The position numbers and the translations under genes were made by a program. The notes below the pieces were generated by a model, which made no database searches, had not been told where the DNA came from, and saw only the letters and a program-made list of their open reading frames with translations. A stretch of 64,000 nucleotides of DNA from Pseudomonas sp. H3(2019). Lineage in GTDB: Bacteria > Pseudomonadota > Gammaproteobacteria > Pseudomonadales > Pseudomonadaceae. Below, piece by piece: positions 18,546 through 27,358 of the stretch. The stretch is from the NCBI RefSeq assembly GCF_007713465.1, contig NZ_VMSG01000007.1:148060-212059 (forward strand), given 5' to 3'. Every line of letters starts with the position of its first letter. Position 1 is the first letter of the stretch.

Positions 18546-21500
18546 ATGAATTTTTCCCAATTCTTCATTTCACGGCCGATCTTCGCAGCGGTGCTCTCGC
18601 TGCTGATCCTGATCGCCGGCAGCATCTCGCTGTTCCAGCTACCGATCAGCGAATACCCGGAAGTAGTGCCACCGACCGTGGTGGTCCGCGCCAACTTCCC
18701 GGGTGCCAACCCTAAAGTCATCGGCGAGACCGTGGCCGCTCCGCTGGAGCAAGCCATCACCGGCGTCGAGAACATGCTGTACATGTCCTCGCAGTCCACC
18801 GCCGACGGCAAGATCACCCTGACCATCACCTTTGCGCTGGGCACCGACCTGGACAACGCTCAGGTACAGGTGCAGAACCGCGTCACCCGCTCCGAGCCCA
18901 AGCTGCCCGCAGAAGTGACCCGAATCGGCATCACGGTGGACAAGGCCTCGCCCGACCTGACCATGGTTGTGCACTTGACCTCGCCGGACAAACGCTACGA
19001 CATGCTTTACCTGTCCAACTACGCCCTGCTCAACATCAAGGATGAGCTGGCGCGATTGGGCGGCGTGGGTGACGTGCAACTGTTCGGTATGGGTGACTAC
19101 TCGCTGCGGGTCTGGCTCGATCCGAACAAGACCGCTTCGCGTAACCTGACCGCGACCGATGTGGTCAACGCGATTCGCGAACAGAACCGTCAGGTTGCCG
19201 CCGGTGCCCTGGGTGCGCCGCCGGCGCCGAACGCCACCGCGTTCCAGCTCTCGGTCAACACCCAAGGTCGCCTGGTCTCCGAGGAAGAGTTCGAGAACAT
19301 CATTATTCGCTCCGGCGAAAACGGTGAAATCACTCGCCTCAAAGACATTGCTCGCGTCGAGCTGGGTTCCAGTCAGTACGCCTTGCGCTCCCTGCTGAAC
19401 AACCAACCGGCCGTGGCGATCCCGATCTTCCAGCGTCCGGGCTCCAACGCTATCGAGATCTCCAACGAAGTGCGCGCCAAAATGGCCGAGCTGAAGAAGA
19501 GCTTCCCCGAAGGCATGGACTTCAGCATCGTGTATGACCCGACGATTTTCGTTCGCGGTTCCATCGAGGCTGTGGTGCACACGCTGTTCGAAGCACTGAT
19601 TCTGGTGGTGCTGGTAGTGATCCTGTTCCTGCAAACCTGGCGCGCCTCGATCATTCCGTTGGTGGCGGTCCCGGTATCGCTGATCGGTACGTTCGCCGTG
19701 ATGCACCTGTTCGGCTTCTCGCTTAACGCGCTGTCGTTGTTCGGATTGGTATTGGCCATCGGTATCGTGGTCGACGACGCCATCGTGGTGGTGGAAAACG
19801 TCGAACGAAACATCGGCCTGGGGCTGACGCCGGTCGAAGCGACCAAGCGCGCCATGCGTGAAGTAACCGGCCCGATCATCGCCACCGCGCTGGTGCTGTG
19901 TGCGGTGTTTATCCCGGCCGCGTTCATCTCTGGGTTGACCGGACAGTTCTACAAACAGTTCGCCTTGACCATTGCGATTTCCACGGTGATCTCGGCCTTC
20001 AACTCGCTGACCCTGTCGCCAGCCCTGGCTGCCGTCTTGCTCAAAAGCCATGACGCGCCCAAGGACCGCTTCTCGAAAGTCCTCGACGGGATCTTCGGTG
20101 GCTGGTTGTTCCGTCCGTTCAACCGCTTCTTTGATCGTGCCAGCCATGGTTATGTCGGCACTGTAGCTCGTGTGATCCGCAGCAGCGGCATCGCCCTGCT
20201 GCTGTACGCCGGCCTCATGGCGCTAACGTTCCTCGGTTTCTCGAACACGCCAACCGGTTTCGTGCCAGGCCAGGACAAGCAATACCTGGTGGCCTTCGCC
20301 CAACTGCCGGACGCGGCGAGCCTGGACCGTACTGAAGATGTGATCAAGCGCATGTCCGACCTGGCCCTGAAACAGCCTGGCGTGGAAAGCGCGGTGGCCT
20401 TCCCGGGCCTGTCGATCAACGGCTTCACCAACAGCCCGAATGCCGGCATCGTGTTCGTCACCCTGAAACCGTTCGACCAACGCAAAGACCCAAGCCAGTC
20501 GGCCGGTGCGATTGCCGGTGCCTTGAACGGCCAATACGCCGGGATTCAGGAAGCCTACATGGCGATCTTCCCGCCGCCGCCAGTACAGGGCCTGGGCACC
20601 ATCGGTGGTTTCCGCCTGCAGATCGAAGACCGGGGCAACCTGGGGTATGACGAGCTGTACAAAGAAACCATGAACATCATCACCAAGAGCCGCAGCGTGC
20701 CAGAGCTGGCCGGGCTGTTCACCAGCTATACCGTGAACGTGCCACAGGTCGATGCCGCCATCGACCGTGAAAAAGCCAAGACCCACGGCGTGGCTGTCAG
20801 CGACATCTTCGACACCCTGCAGATCTACCTGGGTTCGTTGTATGCCAACGACTTCAACCGCTTTGGTCGCACCTATCAGGTCAACGTTCAGGCCGAGCAG
20901 CAGTTCCGCCTCGAACCGGATCAGATCGGTCAGCTGAAAGTGCGCAACAACAAAGGCGAGATGATCCCGCTGGCGACCTTCATCAAGGTCAGCGACACCT
21001 CGGGCCCGGACCGCGTGATGCACTACAACGGCTTTATCACCGCTGAAATCAACGGTGCTGCCGCCCCCGGCTACAGCTCCGGCCAAGCGCAACAGGCCAT
21101 CGAGAAACTGCTCAAGGACGAACTGCCTAACGGCATGACCTACGAGTGGACCGACCTGACCTACCAGCAGATTCTGTCCGGCAACACCGCGCTGTTCGTG
21201 TTCCCGCTCTGCGTACTGCTGGCGTTCCTGGTACTGGCCGCGCAATACGAGAGCTGGAGCCTGCCACTGGCGGTGATCCTGATCGTACCGATGACGCTGC
21301 TGTCGGCGATTACCGGGGTGATTCTCTCCGGTAGCGACAACAACATCTTCACCCAGATCGGCTTGATCGTACTGGTGGGGCTGGCCTGTAAGAACGCGAT
21401 CCTGATCGTCGAGTTCGCCAAGGACAAGCAAGAGGAAGGTATGGACTCGCTCAGCGCGGTACTGGAAGCCTGCCGTCTGCGTCTGCGGCCGATCCTGATG

Positions 21501-21725
21501 ACCTCCTTCGCCTTCATCATGGGTGTGGTGCCTCTGGTGTTCTCCAGCGGTGCCGGTGCAGAAATGCGTCATGCCATGGGTGTGGCGGTGTTCTCCGGAA
21601 TGCTCGGGGTGACCTTCTTCGGTCTGTTGCTGACGCCAGTGTTCTACATATTGATCCGTCGTTTTGTGGAGCGCGGCGATGCACGCAAAGCGGCCAAGGC
21701 CCTGAAACTGGAGGCGCAACAATGA
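18546..21725 (+). CDS. mexF: RND multidrug efflux transporter MexF
   Basis: 1059 residues, full length for the HAE1 family (12 transmembrane helices, two large periplasmic loops). Visible landmarks: N-terminal FISRPIFAAVLSLLI, the proton-relay aspartates in GIVVDDAIVVVENVERN in the fourth helix, and repeated GLACKNAILIVEFAK in the second half. It is a proton-driven inner-membrane pump working with MexE and OprN. 15 bp after mexE; its stop overlaps the oprN start by 4 bp. Confidence 0.95.
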   Translation: MNFSQFFISRPIFAAVLSLLILIAGSISLFQLPISEYPEVVPPTVVVRANFPGANPKVIGETVAAPLEQAITGVENMLYMSSQSTADGKITLTITFALGTDLDNAQVQVQNRVTRSEPKLPAEVTRIGITVDKASPDLTMVVHLTSPDKRYDMLYLSNYALLNIKDELARLGGVGDVQLFGMGDYSLRVWLDPNKTASRNLTATDVVNAIREQNRQVAAGALGAPPAPNATAFQLSVNTQGRLVSEEEFENIIIRSGENGEITRLKDIARVELGSSQYALRSLLNNQPAVAIPIFQRPGSNAIEISNEVRAKMAELKKSFPEGMDFSIVYDPTIFVRGSIEAVVHTLFEALILVVLVVILFLQTWRASIIPLVAVPVSLIGTFAVMHLFGFSLNALSLFGLVLAIGIVVDDAIVVVENVERNIGLGLTPVEATKRAMREVTGPIIATALVLCAVFIPAAFISGLTGQFYKQFALTIAISTVISAFNSLTLSPALAAVLLKSHDAPKDRFSKVLDGIFGGWLFRPFNRFFDRASHGYVGTVARVIRSSGIALLLYAGLMALTFLGFSNTPTGFVPGQDKQYLVAFAQLPDAASLDRTEDVIKRMSDLALKQPGVESAVAFPGLSINGFTNSPNAGIVFVTLKPFDQRKDPSQSAGAIAGALNGQYAGIQEAYMAIFPPPPVQGLGTIGGFRLQIEDRGNLGYDELYKETMNIITKSRSVPELAGLFTSYTVNVPQVDAAIDREKAKTHGVAVSDIFDTLQIYLGSLYANDFNRFGRTYQVNVQAEQQFRLEPDQIGQLKVRNNKGEMIPLATFIKVSDTSGPDRVMHYNGFITAEINGAAAPGYSSGQAQQAIEKLLKDELPNGMTYEWTDLTYQQILSGNTALFVFPLCVLLAFLVLAAQYESWSLPLAVILIVPMTLLSAITGVILSGSDNNIFTQIGLIVLVGLACKNAILIVEFAKDKQEEGMDSLSAVLEACRLRLRPILMTSFAFIMGVVPLVFSSGAGAEMRHAMGVAVFSGMLGVTFFGLLLTPVFYILIRRFVERGDARKAAKALKLEAQQ

Positions 21726-23143
21726 GTCTGAAAGTCTTCCTGCCGAGCTTGCTGGTACTGGCCCTGAGCGCCTGTGCCGTAGGCCCGGACTACAAGACGC
21801 CAGCTACGGAGGCGGCCAACATCACGGCCGCCACCGACGGCGCCAACGGTCAGAAGAACTTCGACCGCGCACGCTTCGAAGGTATCTGGTGGAAGCAGTT
21901 CGACGACCCGGTCCTCAATCAGTTGGTGACCCAGTCGTTGCAGGGCAACCGTGATCTGCGAGTGGCGTATGCCCGCTTGAAGGCGTCTCGTGCGTTTCGT
22001 GATGACGCGGCCACCCAGACCACACCCAACGTTACCAGCCGCGCCAGCAGCGATTTGGCCAAGGGCCAGATTCCCGGCCAGACCACCAAGCGCGTCAACA
22101 GCGAGCGCTATGACCTGGGCCTGGACATGGCCTGGGAAGTGGATCTGTTCGGGCGCATCCAGCGCAACCTTGAAGCCGCTGATGCCGATCAGCAAGTGGC
22201 CGAAGCCGATCTGCACCAACTACAAGTCAGCATGATCGCCGAACTGGTGGACGCCTACGGTCAACTGCGCGGTGCGCAATTGCGGGAAAAAATCGCGCTG
22301 GCCAACCTGAAGAACCAGCAGGAATCGAGCAAGATCACCGTGAGCCTGCGTGACGCCGGCGTCGGTGATCAACTCGACGTGGTTCGCGCCGATGCCCGCC
22401 TCGCTTCCGTCGAAGCCAGCGTGCCGCAGCTGCAAGAGGTGCAAGTGCGTCAACGCAACCGCATCGCCACCCTGCTGGGTGAACGGCCAGACAAACTGAC
22501 CGTCGACCTCAGCCCGGCCAACTTGCCGGCGATTGCCAAGGCCTTGCCGATTGGTGACCCCGGTGAACTGCTGCAACGCCGTCCGGATATCCGCAGTGCC
22601 GAACGCAAGCTGGCCGCCGCCACTGCGCGAATCGGCGTGGCCAAGGCCGATCTGTTCCCACGGGTCAGCCTCAGCGGCTTCCTCGGTTTCACCGCCGGGC
22701 GTGGTTCGCAGATCGGCTCGTCGGCAGCCAGCGCCTGGGCGCTCAGCCCAAGCATTACCTGGGCCGCCTTCGACCTGGGCAGCGTGCGCGCTCGCTTGCG
22801 GGCAGCCGATGCTAACGCCGAAGGCGCCCTGGCGACCTACGAACAGCAAGTGTTGTTAGCGTTGGAGGAGTCGGAGAATGCCTTCTCTGATTACGGTAAA
22901 CGTCAGCAACGCCTGATCTCGCTGATTCGCCAAAGCGAATCGAGCCGCGCTGCAGCTGACCTGGCAGAAATTCGCTACCGCGAAGGCACCGTGGATTTCC
23001 TGGTGCTGCTCGACGCACAACGCGAACGCCTGGCAGCCGAGGATTCCCAGGCCCAGGCCGAGGTTGATCTTTACCGTGGCATCGTTGCCATCTACAAGGC
23101 GCTCGGCGGTGGCTGGCAACCCGAGACGGTCGCCAGCAGGTAA
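21722..23143 (+). CDS. oprN: outer-membrane efflux channel OprN
   Basis: 473 residues of the TolC/OprM family (NodT). A lipoprotein signal with lipobox LSAC precedes CAVGPDYKTP, the usual start of mature OprM-type channels. Two long helical repeats follow, with LLQRRPDIRSAERKLAAATA marking the second. ATGA overlap with mexF shows operon coupling. Followed by a strong terminator. Confidence 0.93.
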   Translation: MSLKVFLPSLLVLALSACAVGPDYKTPATEAANITAATDGANGQKNFDRARFEGIWWKQFDDPVLNQLVTQSLQGNRDLRVAYARLKASRAFRDDAATQTTPNVTSRASSDLAKGQIPGQTTKRVNSERYDLGLDMAWEVDLFGRIQRNLEAADADQQVAEADLHQLQVSMIAELVDAYGQLRGAQLREKIALANLKNQQESSKITVSLRDAGVGDQLDVVRADARLASVEASVPQLQEVQVRQRNRIATLLGERPDKLTVDLSPANLPAIAKALPIGDPGELLQRRPDIRSAERKLAAATARIGVAKADLFPRVSLSGFLGFTAGRGSQIGSSAASAWALSPSITWAAFDLGSVRARLRAADANAEGALATYEQQVLLALEESENAFSDYGKRQQRLISLIRQSESSRAAADLAEIRYREGTVDFLVLLDAQRERLAAEDSQAQAEVDLYRGIVAIYKALGGGWQPETVASR

Positions 23144-23191
23144 CCCCTCTTCAAGAGCTCCTTTGGTTGGCCGCAACCAACCAAATTTTTT

Positions 23192-23225
23192 GCCCCGCGC
23201 CTCATTCGGTCGCGGGGCTTTTTTT
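23192..23225 (+). terminator. terminator of mexEF-oprN
   Basis: GCCCCGCG and CGCGGGGC form an 8-bp stem with an 11-nt loop followed by seven T: a strong intrinsic terminator 49 bp after oprN. Confidence 0.92.
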
Positions 23226-23620
23226 GCCTGCAAATTATGGCAAAAGCGATGCTTTGCACGGTGCCGCCAAAACGTTCGCCACTCATCAGTTCGATGTCGA
23301 CCCGGTCATCCTCCGCAATACTGGATCTTTGGTTCAATGTTTTACTTGGCGCATACCATATCGTTTGCCCCTTCCTGCCCTCACTCCAGTGGACTGGTGG
23401 ACCTGTTGGGATTCGTCTGCAGTTAGAGCCCGCGGTCGCCATCGAAGAAGCACGACGGTTACTGGAACTCAACGGCCGCTACGTTGGTGACAGAAGTTAC
23501 AAATACCCAGCCGCGCAATCCAACAGTTGTGCGCGCAGAGTTTCTTGTTAAAAGCATGCACTTGGTATATATGCAAATGCACTGGCACAACTCGGTCGCG
23601 AGTCTGTCTTCATTCTTGAA

Positions 23621-24010
23621 TCACTTTCCGGTCCAAGCCGTAATCGCAGGACGACGATCATCGGGCTCGACCCTCTTTTCGAAGTTTGTATCGATGAGGG
23701 TCAGGCACAACTGCGAGGCTGTCCTGCGCTTTGCGAATATTTGTCCGCCAGCCTGCGACAAGTGGCATTCTTCGGCTATTTCTCCGACGACTGTGTTCGC
23801 CTGATTGAACGGCTTCCCGATCTTGCCGAACAGACCTACAGCTACCAGCTCGCGCAGGGTCTCGGTGGCAGCGTTGCCGTATTTCACCCGCGCATAGACG
23901 CCAAGCAGGCGATGGATCTCGTTTTGCTGGTCAGGGGAAAGGGCCTTGTTGCCCTGGAAAGCACTGATTGCCGGACCGAGGCCGGCGTCATCGTCGAAGG
24001 CGAATGGCAT
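23621..24010 (-). pseudogene. possible truncated hypothetical gene
   Basis: A 129-codon frame starting with ATG at 24010. The first roughly 65 codons have the high third-position GC of a true Pseudomonas gene and read as a plausible folded protein (SPDQQNEIHRLLGVYARV, then ETLRELVAVGLFGKIGKPF). Beyond that the codon bias fades and the translation looks random. I read it as the 5' remnant of a gene of unknown function that has lost its 3' part. It could also be a short intact gene; no family recognised. Confidence 0.35.
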
Positions 24011-24109
24011 ACCGACCGGGTTTAGTAAGGCTCATCACAGAGTGCACCTTAATAATGAAGGAAAAATCAGAATACTCCGTACAAATTTATCGAAAAAGCC
24101 TGTATGGAA

Positions 24110-24122
24110 ATTAATAATTAAT
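24110..24122. promoter_or_regulatory. AT-rich palindrome upstream of lysE
   Basis: ATTAATAATTAAT, inside the longer imperfect repeat TGGAAATTAATAATTAATTC, 55 bp before the exporter gene. Lrp-family proteins favour AT-rich palindromes, and an Lrp gene lies at the other end of this island. Function inferred only. Confidence 0.3.
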
Positions 24123-24177
24123 TCATAAAAAAATGCACTTCCCCTAACCTTTAATCATCAATTGCGGAGGTGCATTC

Positions 24178-24810
24178 ATGTTGATTTTCATTAAGTCGAT
24201 GATCATTGGGCTTTGTATTGCAGCCCCTGTGGGACCCATTGGGCTGTTGTGCATACAGAGGAGCCTTGCGCTTGGATGGAGAGCAGGTTTCGCGACAGGG
24301 TTAGGGGCGGCCACAGCCGATTCGATCTATGGATATGTCGGTGCGCTGGGGATCACAGTCATCATAGCGACACTCATTAGCTTTAAGCCATGGTTGTGTA
24401 TTTTGGGGGGGATGTTCCTCGCGTACATTGGTTATCAAACAATAAGATCGAAAGCGAGCTCAACAGCCCTGGCGGGTGAACGAGCCAACCTGTTAAAAGC
24501 CTACTTGAGTACACTGTTTTTGACACTGTCGAACCCAATGACCATCCTGTCGTTTATCGCGATATTTGCTGCCATGAGCGACGGCATGGCTAATGATCAA
24601 GGCGGTCAGCACTCAGTGCTGCCTATGGTAACAGGTATATTTCTAGGCTCGGCTGTCTGGTGGCTGGGATTGAGCGGATTCTCCTCCATATTCAAGACCA
24701 GAATCTCCCAATCAAAGCTCAGGTTGATCAACTATTTTTCCGGGTCAACCATAACCATTCTGGGTGCCTACCAAGTCGCCACTGGTGTTATGCTCGCCAC
24801 AGGAGCTTAA
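24178..24810 (+). CDS. LysE/RhtB-family amino acid exporter
   Basis: 210 residues, the usual size of the LysE/RhtB family, with about six membrane helices. The N-terminal signature is clear: IGLCIAAPVGPIGLLCIQRSL, then GWRAGFATGLGAATADSIYG. Such proteins export amino acids or analogues with proton antiport. GGAGG lies just upstream of the ATG. It converges on the PLP/radical-SAM operon. Together with the Lrp regulator this suggests export of, or self-protection against, the amino-acid-like product of the island. Base composition is AT-richer than the flanking core genes. Confidence 0.9.
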   Translation: MLIFIKSMIIGLCIAAPVGPIGLLCIQRSLALGWRAGFATGLGAATADSIYGYVGALGITVIIATLISFKPWLCILGGMFLAYIGYQTIRSKASSTALAGERANLLKAYLSTLFLTLSNPMTILSFIAIFAAMSDGMANDQGGQHSVLPMVTGIFLGSAVWWLGLSGFSSIFKTRISQSKLRLINYFSGSTITILGAYQVATGVMLATGA

Positions 24811-24823
24811 GCGAGAAATGAGA

Positions 24824-24860
24824 CAAGGCTTATTTCTCATTGACTGATGAGTAAGCCTTG
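24824..24860. terminator. hairpin between convergent lysE and aminotransferase
   Basis: CAAGGCTTA and TAAGCCTTG form a 9-bp stem, continued inside by CTCAT/ATGAG after a 3-nt bulge, with a 6-nt loop. It lies between two convergent stops and probably serves both directions. Confidence 0.7.
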
Positions 24861-24893
24861 GCATCAATCCCCTACGGTTTAACGGGAGGATGT

Positions 24894-26150
24894 TTACTGC
24901 ATTCTGGATTCAATGTACGCCCTGAAGCTACCTATCGCTTGTTTGATTTCTGATTCTGTCGCATTGCTAAACGACAACCTGACCTGAGTGACAGCCTCAT
25001 CCGTCAGCGAAAATAAGGAAGTGGGAAATACAATAACCTTAAAGTTTCTGGCGCACTCGCACATTTCAAAATACTCAAAGGTGAAAGGCAACTGTACATT
25101 GATGAAAAAGCCTCCCTCTGGATGGTTCCAGGTGACACTTTTTCGAGCATCAGCCTTGATCGGGAATTCACGTTCAAGGCATTCAATCATATAGTTTCTT
25201 TTTTGCCTGTAAGACAACACTCTTGGTTGATTAAGCTCTTTTAAAGAGTAGTTGTTCTCTATCAGCAAACCTCCGACAACTGCTTGGCACAGGGCCGGTG
25301 TATTGACGGTGATCAAGCTTTTGGCTTTACATAATCTGGCGCTAAAGGAAATCACCCCAGCGCTCTCCGGGGCGACTACATAGCCCATACGCAATCCCGG
25401 AAAAATTGACTTTGCAAACGAGCCTAGAAGGAACACTCGACTACTGTCTATCGACTTCATCAAGGGGATTTTATCTCCCTCGTACCTGAAGTAGCTGTAG
25501 GCATTATCCTCCAGGATAAAAAAATTCATTTCATTGGCCAAGGAGAGCATGGCCTTTCTGTCTTCATAGGAAAGGCTGTCAGCAGTAGGGTTACTGAAAT
25601 CTGAAATCGCGTACAGCGCTTTTACCTTTTCCCCCCCGGACTCAAGATCTTCAGCGACCTTGCGCAGGGCAGATGGATCGAGGAAGGTGCCGACGGGAAC
25701 GGGTACAATTTTTATTCTTAGTAATTTCGCAATACCCGTTATTCCGGAAAACACCGGGTCAGGCACTAATAAAACACCACTTCCTTCAAAGATTGATAGC
25801 AGTGTCAAGGTCGCAGCTTCCTGAAACCCCATGCACACGACAATACTTTCAGGGTTGAAAATCTTTATGCCTTCATCCACCTGCAAGTGTTCGGCTATTA
25901 TACCGTTGATAATTCCGGTGGTTTTTCCATATTGGCAAAGTAGTGTCGCAAGTGAGTGTTCCGTATCGACGGCGTATCGTGTATAGCTGGCCAGCCCTTT
26001 ATCGATGAGGGACAGGTCGCATTGCTCGTCGTCAGGTCGACCGGAAGCCAGAGAGATTGCCTCTGGATTTTCACTGGAAATGGAATTTAGAAGATGGATA
26101 ACGTTCAGAGTAGGGTCTTCGAATATCGTTTTTTCGAGTACGCTGGGCAA
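24894..26150 (-). CDS. PLP aminotransferase, class I/II, HpgT-like
   Basis: About 418 residues of fold-type I aminotransferases. SISSENPEAISLASGRPDD near the N-terminus resembles the dihydroxyphenylglycine aminotransferase (HpgT) group used for non-proteinogenic amino acids. The PLP lysine is in GSFAKSIFPGLRMGYV (about residue 247); LEDNAYSYFRY carries the usual Asp/Tyr pair. No ATG lies at the 5' end: the frame opens with TTG at 26174 inside a terminator hairpin, and TTG at 26150 has GGAG eight bases before it, so I place the start there. The 3'-most gene of the minus-strand operon. The acceptor and donor are unknown. Confidence 0.82.
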   Translation of the reverse strand: MPSVLEKTIFEDPTLNVIHLLNSISSENPEAISLASGRPDDEQCDLSLIDKGLASYTRYAVDTEHSLATLLCQYGKTTGIINGIIAEHLQVDEGIKIFNPESIVVCMGFQEAATLTLLSIFEGSGVLLVPDPVFSGITGIAKLLRIKIVPVPVGTFLDPSALRKVAEDLESGGEKVKALYAISDFSNPTADSLSYEDRKAMLSLANEMNFFILEDNAYSYFRYEGDKIPLMKSIDSSRVFLLGSFAKSIFPGLRMGYVVAPESAGVISFSARLCKAKSLITVNTPALCQAVVGGLLIENNYSLKELNQPRVLSYRQKRNYMIECLEREFPIKADARKSVTWNHPEGGFFINVQLPFTFEYFEMCECARNFKVIVFPTSLFSLTDEAVTQVRLSFSNATESEIKQAIGSFRAYIESRMQ

Positions 26151-26164
26151 TCTCGCTTCTCCAT

Positions 26165-26196
26165 AAAAAAGCAACGAACCGTTGAAGGCTCGTTGC
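26165..26196 (-). terminator. intrinsic terminator inside the island operon
   Basis: Read on the minus strand: GCAACGA, 12-nt loop, TCGTTGC, then six T. A textbook terminator 17 bp after the stop of the CGS-like gene and immediately before the aminotransferase start. It should reduce aminotransferase expression or require readthrough. Confidence 0.8.
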
Positions 26197-26212
26197 TCAT
26201 GATTAACATCTG

Positions 26213-27358
26213 TTACGCAGGTTTAAGTGCACTTTTTTGATCAGCCATATTTTCCATGGCTACGAATGCCTGAAGCAGATCCTCTTTAAGATCCTCAAGG
26301 GCCTCTAAACCAAAACACAATCGAACCAAACCCTTTTCAATCCCCATATCCGCTTTTTCCTGCTCAGTCATCGAGGCATGGCTTCCACTAAAGGGTTGCG
26401 CAACCATTGACGTGACACAGGCCATTCCCGTACCCGTTCCAAACCATTTGAGGGCGCTGGTGAAGGTTTTGTAAAAGGGGACCAGATCGGGCCGAATATC
26501 AACAAACACAATGCCACCATAGCCGGTCAATTGTTTACCATCGACTCGTGGATAATAAACATGCTCAATAAAGGGCAGCTCTCGCAGATAGTTGAGCATG
26601 CTGGAGGTTGTGTTGCTGTGTTTCTCCATGCGCAGGTTAAATGTCTGCATGCTTCTGCGAAGCAGCCATGCGCTATTAGGCGCTAATATTGAGCCTGAAT
26701 AAAAGCGGCCTTCGAGGAGGCGCGTATAAATCATTTCATTGTTGACGAGTACCAGGCCGCCCATGACATCGCTATGCCCGGAGAAATACTTCGTTGCGCT
26801 GTACAGAGAAATATCCGCGCCAAAGTTCAGAGGCTTTTGAAATGTCGGAGTGGCCCACGTGTTGTCAACGACCACCAGGGCGTGTGGGTTGTTTTGCTTA
26901 ACCGCCTTGCTGACCGCATGAATATCAATATCTTTCAGAAAGGGATTGGTCGGTGTTTCGAAAATGACCATGTCCACGTTCGACGGCAACTCTTTCAATC
27001 CACTTTCCGTGGTGAGATCCAGAATCGTCAGTTTCGCACCGATACGTGCCGCATATCGCTGAAAAAGCTTATAAGAACAGCCATAGATATATTTGTTGAT
27101 CACCAGCGACCCACCGGGTTTCAGCAGTTCCAGAACCATGTAGATGGCACTCATTCCGGTGCTGTAGGCCAAGGCGTATTCGCTTCCTTCCAGTGCAGCG
27201 ACAACCTGTTCCAGCTCAGTCACATTGGGATTGGCTTTTCTCGAGTAGAAGAACGCCGAGTCAGCGCTAAAAGCGCTGCACTGATAAATAGGCGTCACGG
27301 ATGGGTGGGCCTCTCGATCATCGACCCTGATATGGAGTATTTCAGTAGACACGTTCAT
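26213..27358 (-). CDS. cystathionine gamma-synthase/lyase-like PLP enzyme
   Basis: 381 residues of the Cys/Met metabolism PLP family. Key features: YSRKANPNVTELE near residue 38, PLP-stacking region AYSTGMSAIYM (64-74), VVVDNTWATP (162-171) and the PLP lysine in SATKYFSGHSDVMGG (Lys 190). Members catalyse gamma- or beta-replacement or elimination on O-acyl-homoserine, cystathionine or similar amino acids. It is slightly short and its start overlaps the radical SAM stop (ATGA), so the two are translationally coupled. The context (radical SAM, second aminotransferase, exporter) argues for an unusual amino acid rather than housekeeping methionine synthesis. Confidence 0.85.
   Translation of the reverse strand: MNVSTEILHIRVDDREAHPSVTPIYQCSAFSADSAFFYSRKANPNVTELEQVVAALEGSEYALAYSTGMSAIYMVLELLKPGGSLVINKYIYGCSYKLFQRYAARIGAKLTILDLTTESGLKELPSNVDMVIFETPTNPFLKDIDIHAVSKAVKQNNPHALVVVDNTWATPTFQKPLNFGADISLYSATKYFSGHSDVMGGLVLVNNEMIYTRLLEGRFYSGSILAPNSAWLLRRSMQTFNLRMEKHSNTTSSMLNYLRELPFIEHVYYPRVDGKQLTGYGGIVFVDIRPDLVPFYKTFTSALKWFGTGTGMACVTSMVAQPFSGSHASMTEQEKADMGIEKGLVRLCFGLEALEDLKEDLLQAFVAMENMADQKSALKPA

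Larger units (their letters stand above)
23226..24177. other. gene-poor, decayed stretch
   Basis: About 950 bp between the oprN terminator and lysE. Several short open frames on both strands overlap one another and none has homology I recognise. Only the first part of the minus-strand frame at 23621-24010 has strong codon bias. The last 150 bp (24030-24177) are AT-rich and probably hold the lysE promoter. The stretch looks like the scarred border of the inserted island that follows. Confidence 0.45.

Noticed and set aside
18639..20147. 502-codon open frame antisense to mexF
   Set aside because: It mirrors mexF in a GC-rich region; composition (His, Gln and Arg rich) and lack of domains mark it as a shadow.
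20223..21722. 499-codon open frame antisense to the second half of mexF
   Set aside because: Same shadow effect; no domain and no ribosome site.
23484..23804. Possible 106-residue gene on the plus strand in the decayed stretch
   Set aside because: Codon use is unlike Pseudomonas and it overlaps a better-biased frame on the other strand.
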